Shown: one piece after another, positions 21,485-29,405 of the stretch
Layout of the letters: each line of letters opens with the position of its first letter
Position numbering within the stretch: position 1 is the stretch's first letter
Made by a program: the position numbers and the translations under genes
From: Vibrio sp. 10N.286.49.B1
GTDB taxonomy: Bacteria; Pseudomonadota; Gammaproteobacteria; Enterobacterales; Vibrionaceae
Length of the DNA: 64,000 nucleotides
Assembly (NCBI RefSeq): GCF_002873335.1
Contig: NZ_MCUW01000007.1
Location: 253,203 to 317,202, forward strand
Direction: 5' to 3'
Notes under the pieces: generated by a model
What the model saw: only the letters and a program-made list of their open reading frames with translations
Database searches by the model: none
What the model was told of the DNA's origin: nothing

Positions 21485-21526
21485 GTTACTATGTACTACT
21501 TAGTTACTATGTACTACTCAGTTACT
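21485..21526. repeat. 18-bp tandem repeat (2.3 copies)
   Basis: GTTACTATGTACTACTTA is followed by GTTACTATGTACTACTCA and then GTTACT, between the stop codon of the PTS gene and its terminator. It would be part of the 3' untranslated RNA. Function is unknown. Confidence 0.85.
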
Positions 21527-21552
21527 GCGCAATTTAGTCACTTTGTGTCTTC

Positions 21553-23445
21553 TTATGCAGTAACTAACTCAGCTTTTGCTGAACGCATTTTTTTCAAACT
21601 GATACAAACTAAAGCCGTAACCACAGTACCAGCTGCCATACAAACTAACGCAAGCAGAGGTTTATTCATCGCACCTAGAAGTGCCACTACTGGACCACCG
21701 TGTGCGACGCTGTTTGTTATGCCGAATGAGAAAGCCATCACCGCTGCCACCATTGAGCCTACCACGTTAGCTGGAATGACCGACATTGGGTCTTGAGCGG
21801 CGAACGGAATAGCGCCTTCTGATATGCCGACTAGGCCCATCGCTCCCGCGGCTTTTCCTGCTTCTAGCTCCGATTCTTCAAACAGATTGAACTTACGTCC
21901 CAATACCGTTGCCAAGCCCATACCAAGTGGTGCGACAGGAATTGCACAAGCCATTGCGCCCATAAACTGAGTTTGACCGCTTGCAATCATGCCGACAGAG
22001 AATAAGAATGCGACCTTATTAAATGGACCACCCATATCGAACCCTGCCATGCCACCGAGAACAATACCCAGCAGAACCACACTCCCCGTACTCATGCTAA
22101 CGAGCATGGCGTTTAGACCGTCCATAAGGCTGGCAATAGGAGCACCGATAACAAAGATAAACAACGCCGAGATAAATAGAGAGCCAGTAATTGGCGCAAT
22201 CATAATTGGAACAAGTGGTTGAATAAATTTGTGATAGTTACGACTGGTCACCCATTTGACAAAGTAACCAACGAGTAGACCGGCAACAATAGCACCAATG
22301 AAACCTGTCCCGGCTTCAGCACCATAAAATGACCCATTATTTGCAATCCAGCCGCCGATTAAACCCGGAGCAAGACCAGGGCGGTCGGCGATGGCGTAGG
22401 CAATGTAACCAGACAGGATCGGGATCATCAATGTGAAAGCGACGACACCAACATCGAGTACTTTTTGCCACATACTGCCTTCAGGAATAGCCATGCCAGC
22501 TTCTGTTGGTTGCCCACCAATAGCCAAAGCGAGCGCGATAAGTAGGCCGCCCGTCACAACAAATGGGATCATATGAGAAACGCCATTCATTAAGTAGCAG
22601 TAAAGATCTGAGCGCTTAGAATTATTGCTATCAGCTTTGGCCGCCTTCCCATCTGCGACGAACTTAGGTGATGATAACGCATCACTAATGACGCCTTTTG
22701 CATTACTAATTGGTGCTTTAACACCCGTTTCTATGAGCTTTTTGCCGGCAAAGCGGTTCATGTCGACCTGCTTATCTGACGCAACAATAATAGCGTCTGC
22801 TTGTGCAATCTCCTCTGCCGTGGGGCTGTTTTTCACGCCGATAGAACCATTTGTTTCTACTTTAATTTTATAGCCAAGCTCTGCCGCGCCTTTTTCAAGC
22901 GCTTCTGCGGCTAGATAGGTGTGTGCTACGCCAGTTGGACAACCTGTGACGCCAATCAAGAAACCCTTATTGGCTTCCGGTTGGTCCTCATTAGATTCAG
23001 GTTTTGCTAATAGTAATTCGAGAGCTTGCGTGGTGCTCGTCGCTTTTAAGATGTTATCAATAAAGCCATTTTCAATGAGCTTAGAGGAAAGCTCGGCAAG
23101 CACTTCAATGTGATGATCAGAGCCGCCATCAGGAGAGGCAATCATAAAAAAGAGTTTTGATGGTTGACCGTCTTCTGCGCCGTATTCGATACCGGACTTA
23201 CTGATGCCGATGGCGACGGCTGGTGAAATCACGGCTGCACTTTTTGCGTGAGGTAAGGCTATGCCTTCTTCAAAGCCTGTGTTGCCAATTTCTTCGCGAG
23301 CGTAAATATCAGCCAGGAATTGAGTTTTGTCGTTTATTCTGCCTTGATGATGGAGTAGATCGGCCATTTCAGCAAAAACGTCATCTTTGTTGGTTGCTTT
23401 TAAATCTAGGCAGATCAATTGTTCATTGATGAGATCCGTGATCAT
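21553..23445 (-). CDS. PTS fructose/mannose-family IIABC permease
   Basis: Inner-membrane sugar phosphotransferase permease of 630 residues with IIA, IIB and IIC in one chain. The IIA phospho-His is H66 (GIALPHAKS). The IIB phospho-Cys is C169 (VTGCPTGVAHTY). The IIC part begins near residue 290 (LMNGVSHMIPFVVTGGLL) and carries PFNKVAFLF and GISEGAIPFAAQDP. It is divergent from an AraC-type gene, in a layout reminiscent of the V. cholerae VC1820-VC1827 region as I recall it, where a related system has been linked to mannose. Fructose or mannose is likely; which one cannot be told from sequence. Confidence 0.88.
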   Translation of the reverse strand: MITDLINEQLICLDLKATNKDDVFAEMADLLHHQGRINDKTQFLADIYAREEIGNTGFEEGIALPHAKSAAVISPAVAIGISKSGIEYGAEDGQPSKLFFMIASPDGGSDHHIEVLAELSSKLIENGFIDNILKATSTTQALELLLAKPESNEDQPEANKGFLIGVTGCPTGVAHTYLAAEALEKGAAELGYKIKVETNGSIGVKNSPTAEEIAQADAIIVASDKQVDMNRFAGKKLIETGVKAPISNAKGVISDALSSPKFVADGKAAKADSNNSKRSDLYCYLMNGVSHMIPFVVTGGLLIALALAIGGQPTEAGMAIPEGSMWQKVLDVGVVAFTLMIPILSGYIAYAIADRPGLAPGLIGGWIANNGSFYGAEAGTGFIGAIVAGLLVGYFVKWVTSRNYHKFIQPLVPIMIAPITGSLFISALFIFVIGAPIASLMDGLNAMLVSMSTGSVVLLGIVLGGMAGFDMGGPFNKVAFLFSVGMIASGQTQFMGAMACAIPVAPLGMGLATVLGRKFNLFEESELEAGKAAGAMGLVGISEGAIPFAAQDPMSVIPANVVGSMVAAVMAFSFGITNSVAHGGPVVALLGAMNKPLLALVCMAAGTVVTALVCISLKKMRSAKAELVTA

Positions 23446-23810
23446 AATGATTGTCCTATTACCAGGTGGAGTGGGGCCTGCATGGTATCTATATATGCCA
23501 TCGCTTTATGGGCACCAACTATGCGTAATAGCTAAATATGTAGTAGCGATACGTATGATAGTGTTTAGCCTATCTGTGGGCGATGACGGCCTTGATAGAT
23601 AATGTCACGATGCAGTGCGTCGATAGGGGAATTATGAGCGTGAATCCTTTGTTTTTTTAGTGCACCACAGAGACATCTACTGGATTTTTGTAACAACCCT
23701 TTTTTAGTGTGAACTGGATCTGTTTTTTATATTGATATCTACTGTTAGTTATTTTTAATTAAAATTCTTTTTAATTAATTACTTATGGTATTTTTCTTGT
23801 GGTTTATTAG

Positions 23811-23826
23811 TGTGGTAATTATCACT
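23811..23826. promoter_or_regulatory. Putative CRP site, PTS/AraC intergenic region
   Basis: TGTGG-TAATTA-TCACT matches eight of ten core positions. It is about 109 bp before the AraC-type start codon and could serve either divergent gene. Confidence 0.45.
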
Positions 23827-23875
23827 ATGCTAAACTTGGCTGGAACTTTGTAACCTAGTTGCTGAGCCGAAATAC

Positions 23876-23891
23876 CATGATTTATATCACA
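23876..23891. promoter_or_regulatory. Putative CRP site upstream of the AraC-type gene
   Basis: CATGA-TTTATA-TCACA has a perfect right half and three of five matches on the left, 44 bp before the AraC-type start codon. Confidence 0.4.
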
Positions 23892-23934
23892 ACTATTGCC
23901 TCATACTTAGCCATTCGCTGGAGAATTGTCTTCG

Positions 23935-24765
23935 ATGTTTTACAACCTAATTGAAGTATTGGTAGCAGAGCGAGAACATATTAATCGGATTTGGTTTGCT
24001 TCTGACAAACAGACTCCGCCACCTTGTAGCTATCAAGTAAACTTTCCCAGGCTAGAGCTTGTGGTCAGTGGTGAGTATGAGAATGAGCTTGAAGATCCAG
24101 AGCAAGGCATTTCAACGGTGAAAGTGTTGTCGGGAGATGTACTTTACATTCCACCAAACTGCTGGAACAAACCGAACTGGCAAGGGGATTGTTCAGTACT
24201 AAGTTTGTTGTTTGGTAAGCGACAATTAGGCTTTAGCTTGGTGAGTAAGCGACAGGGTGAGCAAGGGTTTTATGACATACAAAAGCATAGTGTCCCCACT
24301 CGAACGGGTCACGCCATTGATCATATTCTTGATGCCTTGAATGCGTTGGCGGAAGAGCCTAAGAAGTCTCCGATGGATGAGCACTTATTGATGGCTTTAT
24401 TGTCCTATAGCCAGTCGATGGTCTCAGAACCTTCAGAAAATTTACGCAGTGGCGACCTGTATCAAGGGATATGTATTTATATCCAAGAGAATTTTCATCG
24501 TTCAATTACACGATCGAGCATCGCCCATCGCTTTCATATTAGCCCCAATCACCTATCTCGCTTGTTTCGACAGCAAGGCCATATGACGTTGGCGGACTAC
24601 ATTACTTGGGTGAGGCTAGATCGCGCAAAGTTCATGCTAAAAAAATATGATTTCACCTTGAAAGAGGTGGCGATACGTTGCGGCTATCAAGATGTGAACT
24701 ACTTTTTCCGTGTTTTTAAGTCTCGAACTGGGCAGACCCCAAGTGAATATCGGCAAGCGCTATGA
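23935..24765 (+). CDS. AraC-family transcriptional regulator
   Basis: Regulator of 276 residues from the chosen ATG (MFYNLIEVLVAERE); a TTG three codons upstream is also open. The N-terminal half is a cupin-like sensor (VKVLSGDVLYIPPNCWNKPN). The C-terminal third holds the two AraC helix-turn-helix units (SIAHRFHISPNHLSRLFRQQ, then LKEVAIRCGYQDVNYFFRVF and TGQTPSEYRQ). It lies between the divergent PTS IIABC gene and the convergent IIB/IIA pair, with six bases overlapping the latter, so it is the likely local sugar-responsive activator of one or both. Confidence 0.9.
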   Translation: MFYNLIEVLVAEREHINRIWFASDKQTPPPCSYQVNFPRLELVVSGEYENELEDPEQGISTVKVLSGDVLYIPPNCWNKPNWQGDCSVLSLLFGKRQLGFSLVSKRQGEQGFYDIQKHSVPTRTGHAIDHILDALNALAEEPKKSPMDEHLLMALLSYSQSMVSEPSENLRSGDLYQGICIYIQENFHRSITRSSIAHRFHISPNHLSRLFRQQGHMTLADYITWVRLDRAKFMLKKYDFTLKEVAIRCGYQDVNYFFRVFKSRTGQTPSEYRQAL

Positions 24766-25557
24766 TGAAGAACATGCTCTTTGGCCTTTAACCAATTGAT
24801 GAATCAAGATCGCTTTGATCGCCTCTGGCTCTCTACTGGTGGTTAATAAAGAACAAAAGTCATCGTCAAGCAGCGCTTTTGTTAGGTGAGTGAAGCTGAC
24901 AAGTAAAGCGCGCTGTGGCGGGGAAGGCAAAACCAATGTGATGATGAGTTTAACAGGCCCAAGTTTTATTGATTGCCAATCAACGGGCTGGGGGCTTTGA
25001 ATTACGGTCAGTGAGGCCGTTTCTATTTTATTCGAAATTAAATGCGGCAGTGCAATGGAATGGCCGATCGCAGTTGATGAATGACGTTCTCGGTCTCGTA
25101 AACCAAGCATGATCTCACGATGGTGTTGGATGGACGTCAATTGAGCTATTTGCTCTAAAATTATCGATTTATCCTGGCTTTCGTTGTGAGCAAAGTGGAA
25201 ATCGATAGGAAAGGGCAACTGAAATGTAGTGAGCGCTTTTAGTAGGGGAAGGTTGGCCTTTTTATTGCTGCGATGCGCCGTGTTGACGAGCATGAAGTGT
25301 TCAGCGATAAAATCGGTGAGAACCATGCAAGCCAACTCGGCGTCCGAGCCTTCGATATGCAACTGACACAAATCGTCTTGCTTGCCCGCCAGTGAAAGAA
25401 TGTGGAGTGGGTGCTCGATGTTCGCGTTGTCCCAGCACGTTAAATTGTGCACGATGACGACGGAGCGAAACATGGCACTTAGGGTTTTCAGCCTGTTAAT
25501 TTTCCAGCCGGAAAAACCATCTTCGGGTAAAGCAAAAGTAATGCGTCGTTCGATCAT
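24760..25557 (-). CDS. PTS protein: HPr-like domain lacking phospho-His, fused to fructose-type IIA
   Basis: Cytoplasmic PTS protein of 265 residues. Residues 1-90 look like an HPr fold (NRLKTLSAMFRSVVIVHNLT, then GSDAELACMVLTDFIAEHF). Where active HPr has GxHARPA, this protein has GFSGW, so the phosphorylatable His-15 is absent. Residues 130-260 are a fructose/mannitol-type IIA with candidate phospho-His H172 in GHSIALPHLIS. I chose the ATG four bases after the IIB stop, indicating translational coupling; the frame stays open 16 codons upstream. The HPr part could be a docking or regulatory module. The HPr assignment is by pattern and needs a structure-based check. Confidence 0.75.
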   Translation of the reverse strand: MIERRITFALPEDGFSGWKINRLKTLSAMFRSVVIVHNLTCWDNANIEHPLHILSLAGKQDDLCQLHIEGSDAELACMVLTDFIAEHFMLVNTAHRSNKKANLPLLKALTTFQLPFPIDFHFAHNESQDKSIILEQIAQLTSIQHHREIMLGLRDRERHSSTAIGHSIALPHLISNKIETASLTVIQSPQPVDWQSIKLGPVKLIITLVLPSPPQRALLVSFTHLTKALLDDDFCSLLTTSREPEAIKAILIHQLVKGQRACSSS

Positions 25558-25561
25558 AATA

Positions 25562-25873
25562 TTAGCGTTTGACGATGTCACAACAGCGACGAATGACGGC
25601 ATCAATATCCGTCAGCGCGTCTTCAATGGTTACACAGTGGATCTTACTGCCGGTAAACCGGGCACGATCTTCTATTTCTATATCAGAAGCAATTAGGACT
25701 AAATCAGCATTCGCGATATCTTGCGCGGTTAATAGGTTTTCGATCCCCATTGCCCCTTGGGTCTCGACCTTTATACCGATGTTGTCTCTCAGCGCGGCTT
25801 TTCGTAACGCCTCTGCCGCCATGTATGTATGAGCGATTCCTGTGGGACACGCTGTGACTGCTACAATTTTCAT
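25562..25873 (-). CDS. PTS fructose-type IIB subunit
   Basis: Single-domain IIB of 103 residues, equivalent to the IIB part of fructose-family permeases. The phospho-Cys is C9 in AVTACPTGIAHTY. It lies immediately upstream of the HPr-like/IIA gene. No IIC gene is in this little operon, so it either supplies phosphate to the neighbouring IIABC permease or serves a permease elsewhere. Confidence 0.88.
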   Translation of the reverse strand: MKIVAVTACPTGIAHTYMAAEALRKAALRDNIGIKVETQGAMGIENLLTAQDIANADLVLIASDIEIEDRARFTGSKIHCVTIEDALTDIDAVIRRCCDIVKR

Positions 25874-26144
25874 TGTCTAATCTCTGTAATATCAACCATA
25901 GTTGAATAAGTTAGTTAGATTATTAAGTGATTAGAGTACTAAGTTGTTGATAACGAGTATACGTTTGAGTGCAAATTTACTAAGTAAAAATTGACCTTAT
26001 GATGTCCTAATGACACATTTTAACCTGTGTCTATATGACTTTTATTTTTTGATTTTTGCATTTAACTTTATGATTATTATTCGTTTTTATTGTTGGTATG
26101 ATTTGTGCAATTGTGGGTGAGTATTCTGTATTAAGTGAGTTGAT

Positions 26145-27329
26145 ATGCTAAATATTACTGATAAAAAAGTTGAGGAAAAAATCCCACCATGGTTACGACT
26201 TGGATTTCGTCCTTTCTTTTTAATGGGCAGCGTTTATGCCATTTTTGCTGTGGTTGCATGGGTCGTCATGTTTCAAAAAGGTCAACCCGACATTCTTCAT
26301 GTGCCGGCGTTGTGGTGGCATGCTCATGAAATGATTTTCGGTTTTTCATTGGCAATTGTCGTTGGATTTGTGCTGACTGCTGTACAAACATGGACGGGGG
26401 TCAATGGAACCAAGCACTATCGCTTACTTCTTCTTGTTGTATTGTGGTTGGCACCTCGAATACTCTTCTGGACGCCGGCTCCGCTTTGGCTCACATCAGT
26501 GATAGAGTCAATGTTCATCTTACTTTCCGCGTATGAGATTGGAATTCGGGTCTATGCGTCGAAAGGCTGGAAAAATTTATTTTTTGTCCCTCTGTTTTTA
26601 TTGGCTATTTTCGCAAACTTTGCCAGTTACGCAACAATCAAAGGCATGCCTCCTTTTAGCAGTAGCGCAGTGTGGCAGGCAATGCTTTGGTGGTTTACGA
26701 TATTACTGTCGGTGATGGGAGGAAGGGTGATTCCCTTCTTTGCTGCGAAGCGCTTTCAGTATGAAAAACCCCAACCTAAGGTTTGGATTGAATGGGGCGC
26801 AACACTGCCCTTAATTGGTTTGTTTGCATTGAGCTTTTTCCCATTGTCTTTTGCGACTCTTGGTCAACCATTAATGCTTATCGCGGGCGCGTTTCAGTTA
26901 ATTAAGTGGCTGCGTTGGAAGCCATGGTTAACACTGTCAGAACCACTAGTCTGGTCGTTGATGTTAGCGTACATGTGTATTCCACTTAGCTTGTTGTATC
27001 GAGGACTACTAACGGATGCATTTGCCGCGCATGCCATGTTACACCTGTTTGCAGTTGGGGCACTTGGTGGTTTGATTCTGGCGATGATCAGTCGTGTGAC
27101 GATGGGGCATACCGGTCGGGCTATTTATAAAGGCCCTAATATGACATTGCCTTTCATTGCTATTACGCTAGCCGCGGTTTTACGCAGCGTTGGTGTTGCA
27201 ATGTGGCCACAGCATCTGTTCGTTATGGTTGATGTCAGTGCCGCGCTATGGGCGTACGCTTTTTCAATGTACGTTTATCACTTTGGTAAGATGCTGGTGA
27301 CGGCAAGAATCGACGGCTATCCGGGCTAG
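26145..27329 (+). CDS. nnrS: NnrS family membrane protein
   Basis: Polytopic inner-membrane haem-copper protein of 394 residues, a family linked to nitric-oxide stress and denitrifying regulons. Visible family features include PPWLRLGFRPFFLMGSVYA, the His-containing VPALWWHAHEMIFGFSLAIVVGFVLTAV (only part quoted by motif), and HLFAVGALGGLILAMISRV. The 271-bp upstream gap is AT-rich; I could not define an NsrR or FNR site. Its neighbours are PTS genes and asnB, which give no functional hint. It is monocistronic, with a terminator right behind. Confidence 0.88.
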   Translation: MLNITDKKVEEKIPPWLRLGFRPFFLMGSVYAIFAVVAWVVMFQKGQPDILHVPALWWHAHEMIFGFSLAIVVGFVLTAVQTWTGVNGTKHYRLLLLVVLWLAPRILFWTPAPLWLTSVIESMFILLSAYEIGIRVYASKGWKNLFFVPLFLLAIFANFASYATIKGMPPFSSSAVWQAMLWWFTILLSVMGGRVIPFFAAKRFQYEKPQPKVWIEWGATLPLIGLFALSFFPLSFATLGQPLMLIAGAFQLIKWLRWKPWLTLSEPLVWSLMLAYMCIPLSLLYRGLLTDAFAAHAMLHLFAVGALGGLILAMISRVTMGHTGRAIYKGPNMTLPFIAITLAAVLRSVGVAMWPQHLFVMVDVSAALWAYAFSMYVYHFGKMLVTARIDGYPG

Positions 27330-27363
27330 TACTGCAATATTTCCCATAGGGTTAATCCAGCTA

Positions 27364-27397
27364 CAAAAAAAGGTCACGATTTCGTGACCTTTTTTTG
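27364..27397. terminator. Terminator after nnrS
   Basis: AAAAAAAGGTCACGA and TCGTGACCTTTTTTT pair around TT. It is symmetrical and can work on both strands, 34 bp after nnrS. Confidence 0.92.
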
Positions 27398-27449
27398 GAC
27401 GGCGTCATCTTTATTTGAACACGTTATCAATCTGTAACGACACCTAGAT

Positions 27450-27478
27450 AAAAAGAAACCAGCCTAAAGGCTGGTTTC
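27450..27478 (-). terminator. Terminator of asnB
   Basis: On the reverse strand GAAACCAGCC and GGCTGGTTTC pair around TTTA and are followed by TTTTTATC, 39 bp after the asnB stop. Confidence 0.88.
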
Positions 27479-27516
27479 AGTCATTTGTATTAACTTAGCA
27501 TCTAGTATTGGCGTCG

Positions 27517-29181
27517 TTAATAAGCATCGTTGTGAACGGCTTGTACGGCACGACCTGAAGGGTCAACACAGTTTTGGAATGACTCATCCCACTCTATAGC
27601 CTTTGCAGATGAACAAGCTACTGAAGGGCCACCAGGTACACATTGCGCAGCGGATTCTAACGGGAACAACTCTTCGAAGATTTCGCGGTACGAGTAACCT
27701 TCTTTTGTTGTCGGTGTATTGTAAGGGAATCTAAAGGCAGCGGTTTCCATCTGCTTATCCGTTACTTTTTCTTCCGCGACAGCTTTAAGTGTATCTATCC
27801 AGTTGTAGCCTACGCCGTCAGAGAACTGTTCTTTTTGACGCCATGCAATGGATTCTGGTAGGTAGTGTTCGAAGCACTCACGTAGGATGTGTTTTTCCAT
27901 CTTACCGTTACCACACATTTTGTCCTCAGGGTTTAGGCGCATTGCCACATCGATAAACTCTTTATCGAGGAACGGTACACGGCCTTCTACACCCCAAGCG
28001 GCGAGTGATTTGTTTGCACGGGCACAATCAAACATGTTGAGTGCAAGTAGCTTACGAACGGTTTCTTCATGGAACTCTTTTGCGTTTGGTGCTTTATGGA
28101 AATAAAGGTAGCCGCCAAATATTTCATCGGCACCTTCGCCAGAAAGAACCATTTTAATCCCCATCGCCTTAATCTTACGAGCCAGTAAGTACATTGGCGT
28201 TGATGCGCGGATGGTCGTGACATCGTAGGTTTCAATATGGTAAATCACATCGCGAATAGCATCTAAACCTTCTTGGATGGTGTAGGTCATTTCGTGGTGA
28301 ACGGTACCAATCTGGTCGGCAACCTGGCGAGCAGCGATTAGGTCCGGTGCGCCCTCTAGGCCAACCGCGAATGAGTGCAGTTGTGGCCACCACGCTTCTG
28401 ATTGACCATCGTCTTCAATACGCATTGCCGCAAAACGTTTGGCAACGGCTGAGGTAATCGATGAATCTAATCCGCCGGAAAGCAACACGCCATATGGAAC
28501 ATCCGTCATTAGCTGGCGTTTAACCGCCGCTTCTAGCGCTTCTGTTAGGTCTTCTTTGCTGGTGGAGTTGCCTTGTACTGCAGCGTACTCATTCCAGTCA
28601 CGAATATAATAGCGTTGTGGCTCGGTATCTTGTGAGCGATAAAAGCTACCTGGAGGGAATTCACTGATGGTTTTACAAACAGGTACGAGTGCTTTCATTT
28701 CTGATGCGACATAGTAGTTACCATGTTCATCGTAGCCTTGATAAAGCGGGATAATACCAATGTGATCACGACCGACGAGGTATTGATCTTTCTCTTCGTC
28801 GTATAGAACAAAAGCAAAGATGCCGTTTAACTCTTCTAATAGGTCTTCGCCAAATTCTTGGTACAGCGCAAGGATAACCTCACAGTCGGAGTCGGTCTGA
28901 AAGTCGTACTTGTCTTCATAGCGAGCGCGGATTTCTTTGTGGTTATAGATTTCACCATTAACCGCTAGGATGTGTTTTTTATCTTGGCTGTATAATGGTT
29001 GAGCGCCACTGTTCAAACCAACAATTGCCAAACGCTCGTGTGCCAAAATAGCTTTATCCGATGAATAAATGCCAGACCAATCCGGGCCTCTATGGCGAAG
29101 CTTTTTCGACATTTCTAATGCCACTGGACGTAGCGCAGCCGCGTCACTCTTAATGTCTAAAATGCCAAATATTGAACACAT
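27517..29181 (-). CDS. asnB: Asparagine synthase B (glutamine-hydrolysing)
   Basis: Cytoplasmic enzyme of 554 residues that makes asparagine from aspartate, glutamine and ATP. The N-terminal glutaminase has the nucleophile Cys-2 (MCSIFGILD), RHRGPDWSG and the LAVNGEIYNHKEIR substrate site. The C-terminal synthetase has the pyrophosphate loop GVLLSGGLDSS and LSGEGADEIFGGY. Length matches E. coli AsnB. AAGGAAGTTGT precedes the ATG. Close linkage to nagAC resembles the E. coli nag-asnB region, here with an antiporter gene inserted. Confidence 0.97.
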   Translation of the reverse strand: MCSIFGILDIKSDAAALRPVALEMSKKLRHRGPDWSGIYSSDKAILAHERLAIVGLNSGAQPLYSQDKKHILAVNGEIYNHKEIRARYEDKYDFQTDSDCEVILALYQEFGEDLLEELNGIFAFVLYDEEKDQYLVGRDHIGIIPLYQGYDEHGNYYVASEMKALVPVCKTISEFPPGSFYRSQDTEPQRYYIRDWNEYAAVQGNSTSKEDLTEALEAAVKRQLMTDVPYGVLLSGGLDSSITSAVAKRFAAMRIEDDGQSEAWWPQLHSFAVGLEGAPDLIAARQVADQIGTVHHEMTYTIQEGLDAIRDVIYHIETYDVTTIRASTPMYLLARKIKAMGIKMVLSGEGADEIFGGYLYFHKAPNAKEFHEETVRKLLALNMFDCARANKSLAAWGVEGRVPFLDKEFIDVAMRLNPEDKMCGNGKMEKHILRECFEHYLPESIAWRQKEQFSDGVGYNWIDTLKAVAEEKVTDKQMETAAFRFPYNTPTTKEGYSYREIFEELFPLESAAQCVPGGPSVACSSAKAIEWDESFQNCVDPSGRAVQAVHNDAY

Positions 29182-29362
29182 ACAACTTCCTTTTCATTGA
29201 AATCTAAATCTATTGGATTCAATTTGCCATCTGCTCAAAAAAAAGCAACCGCAATGAATGAAAAAGAAGATAAACCCCGACTAACATTAGATAGAATTTA
29301 ATGATAGTGGCTTTATTGTAAATATTATCTAATATTGGTGTGTTGGGTGAGCATTTGGTGGC

Positions 29363-29399
29363 CGTCCCCTTAAGCTGATGCCATCAGCGTAAAGGGACG
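29363..29399. repeat. Extended hairpin between asnB and antiporter gene
   Basis: The outer arms CGTCCCCTT and AAAGGGACG enclose a second perfect inner stem, GCTGATG/CATCAGC. It begins 6 bp after the antiporter stop codon and has no T-run, so it may be a Rho-type or stabilising 3' structure. Confidence 0.55.
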
Positions 29400-29405
29400 T
29401 AATGT

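Larger units (their letters stand above)
23446..23934. other. Divergent control region, PTS IIABC / AraC regulator
   Basis: This 489-bp, AT-rich stretch contains three CRP-like sites (TGTGA-ACTGGA-TCTGT at 23708-23723, plus two listed separately). I found no gene in it. Confidence 0.5.
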
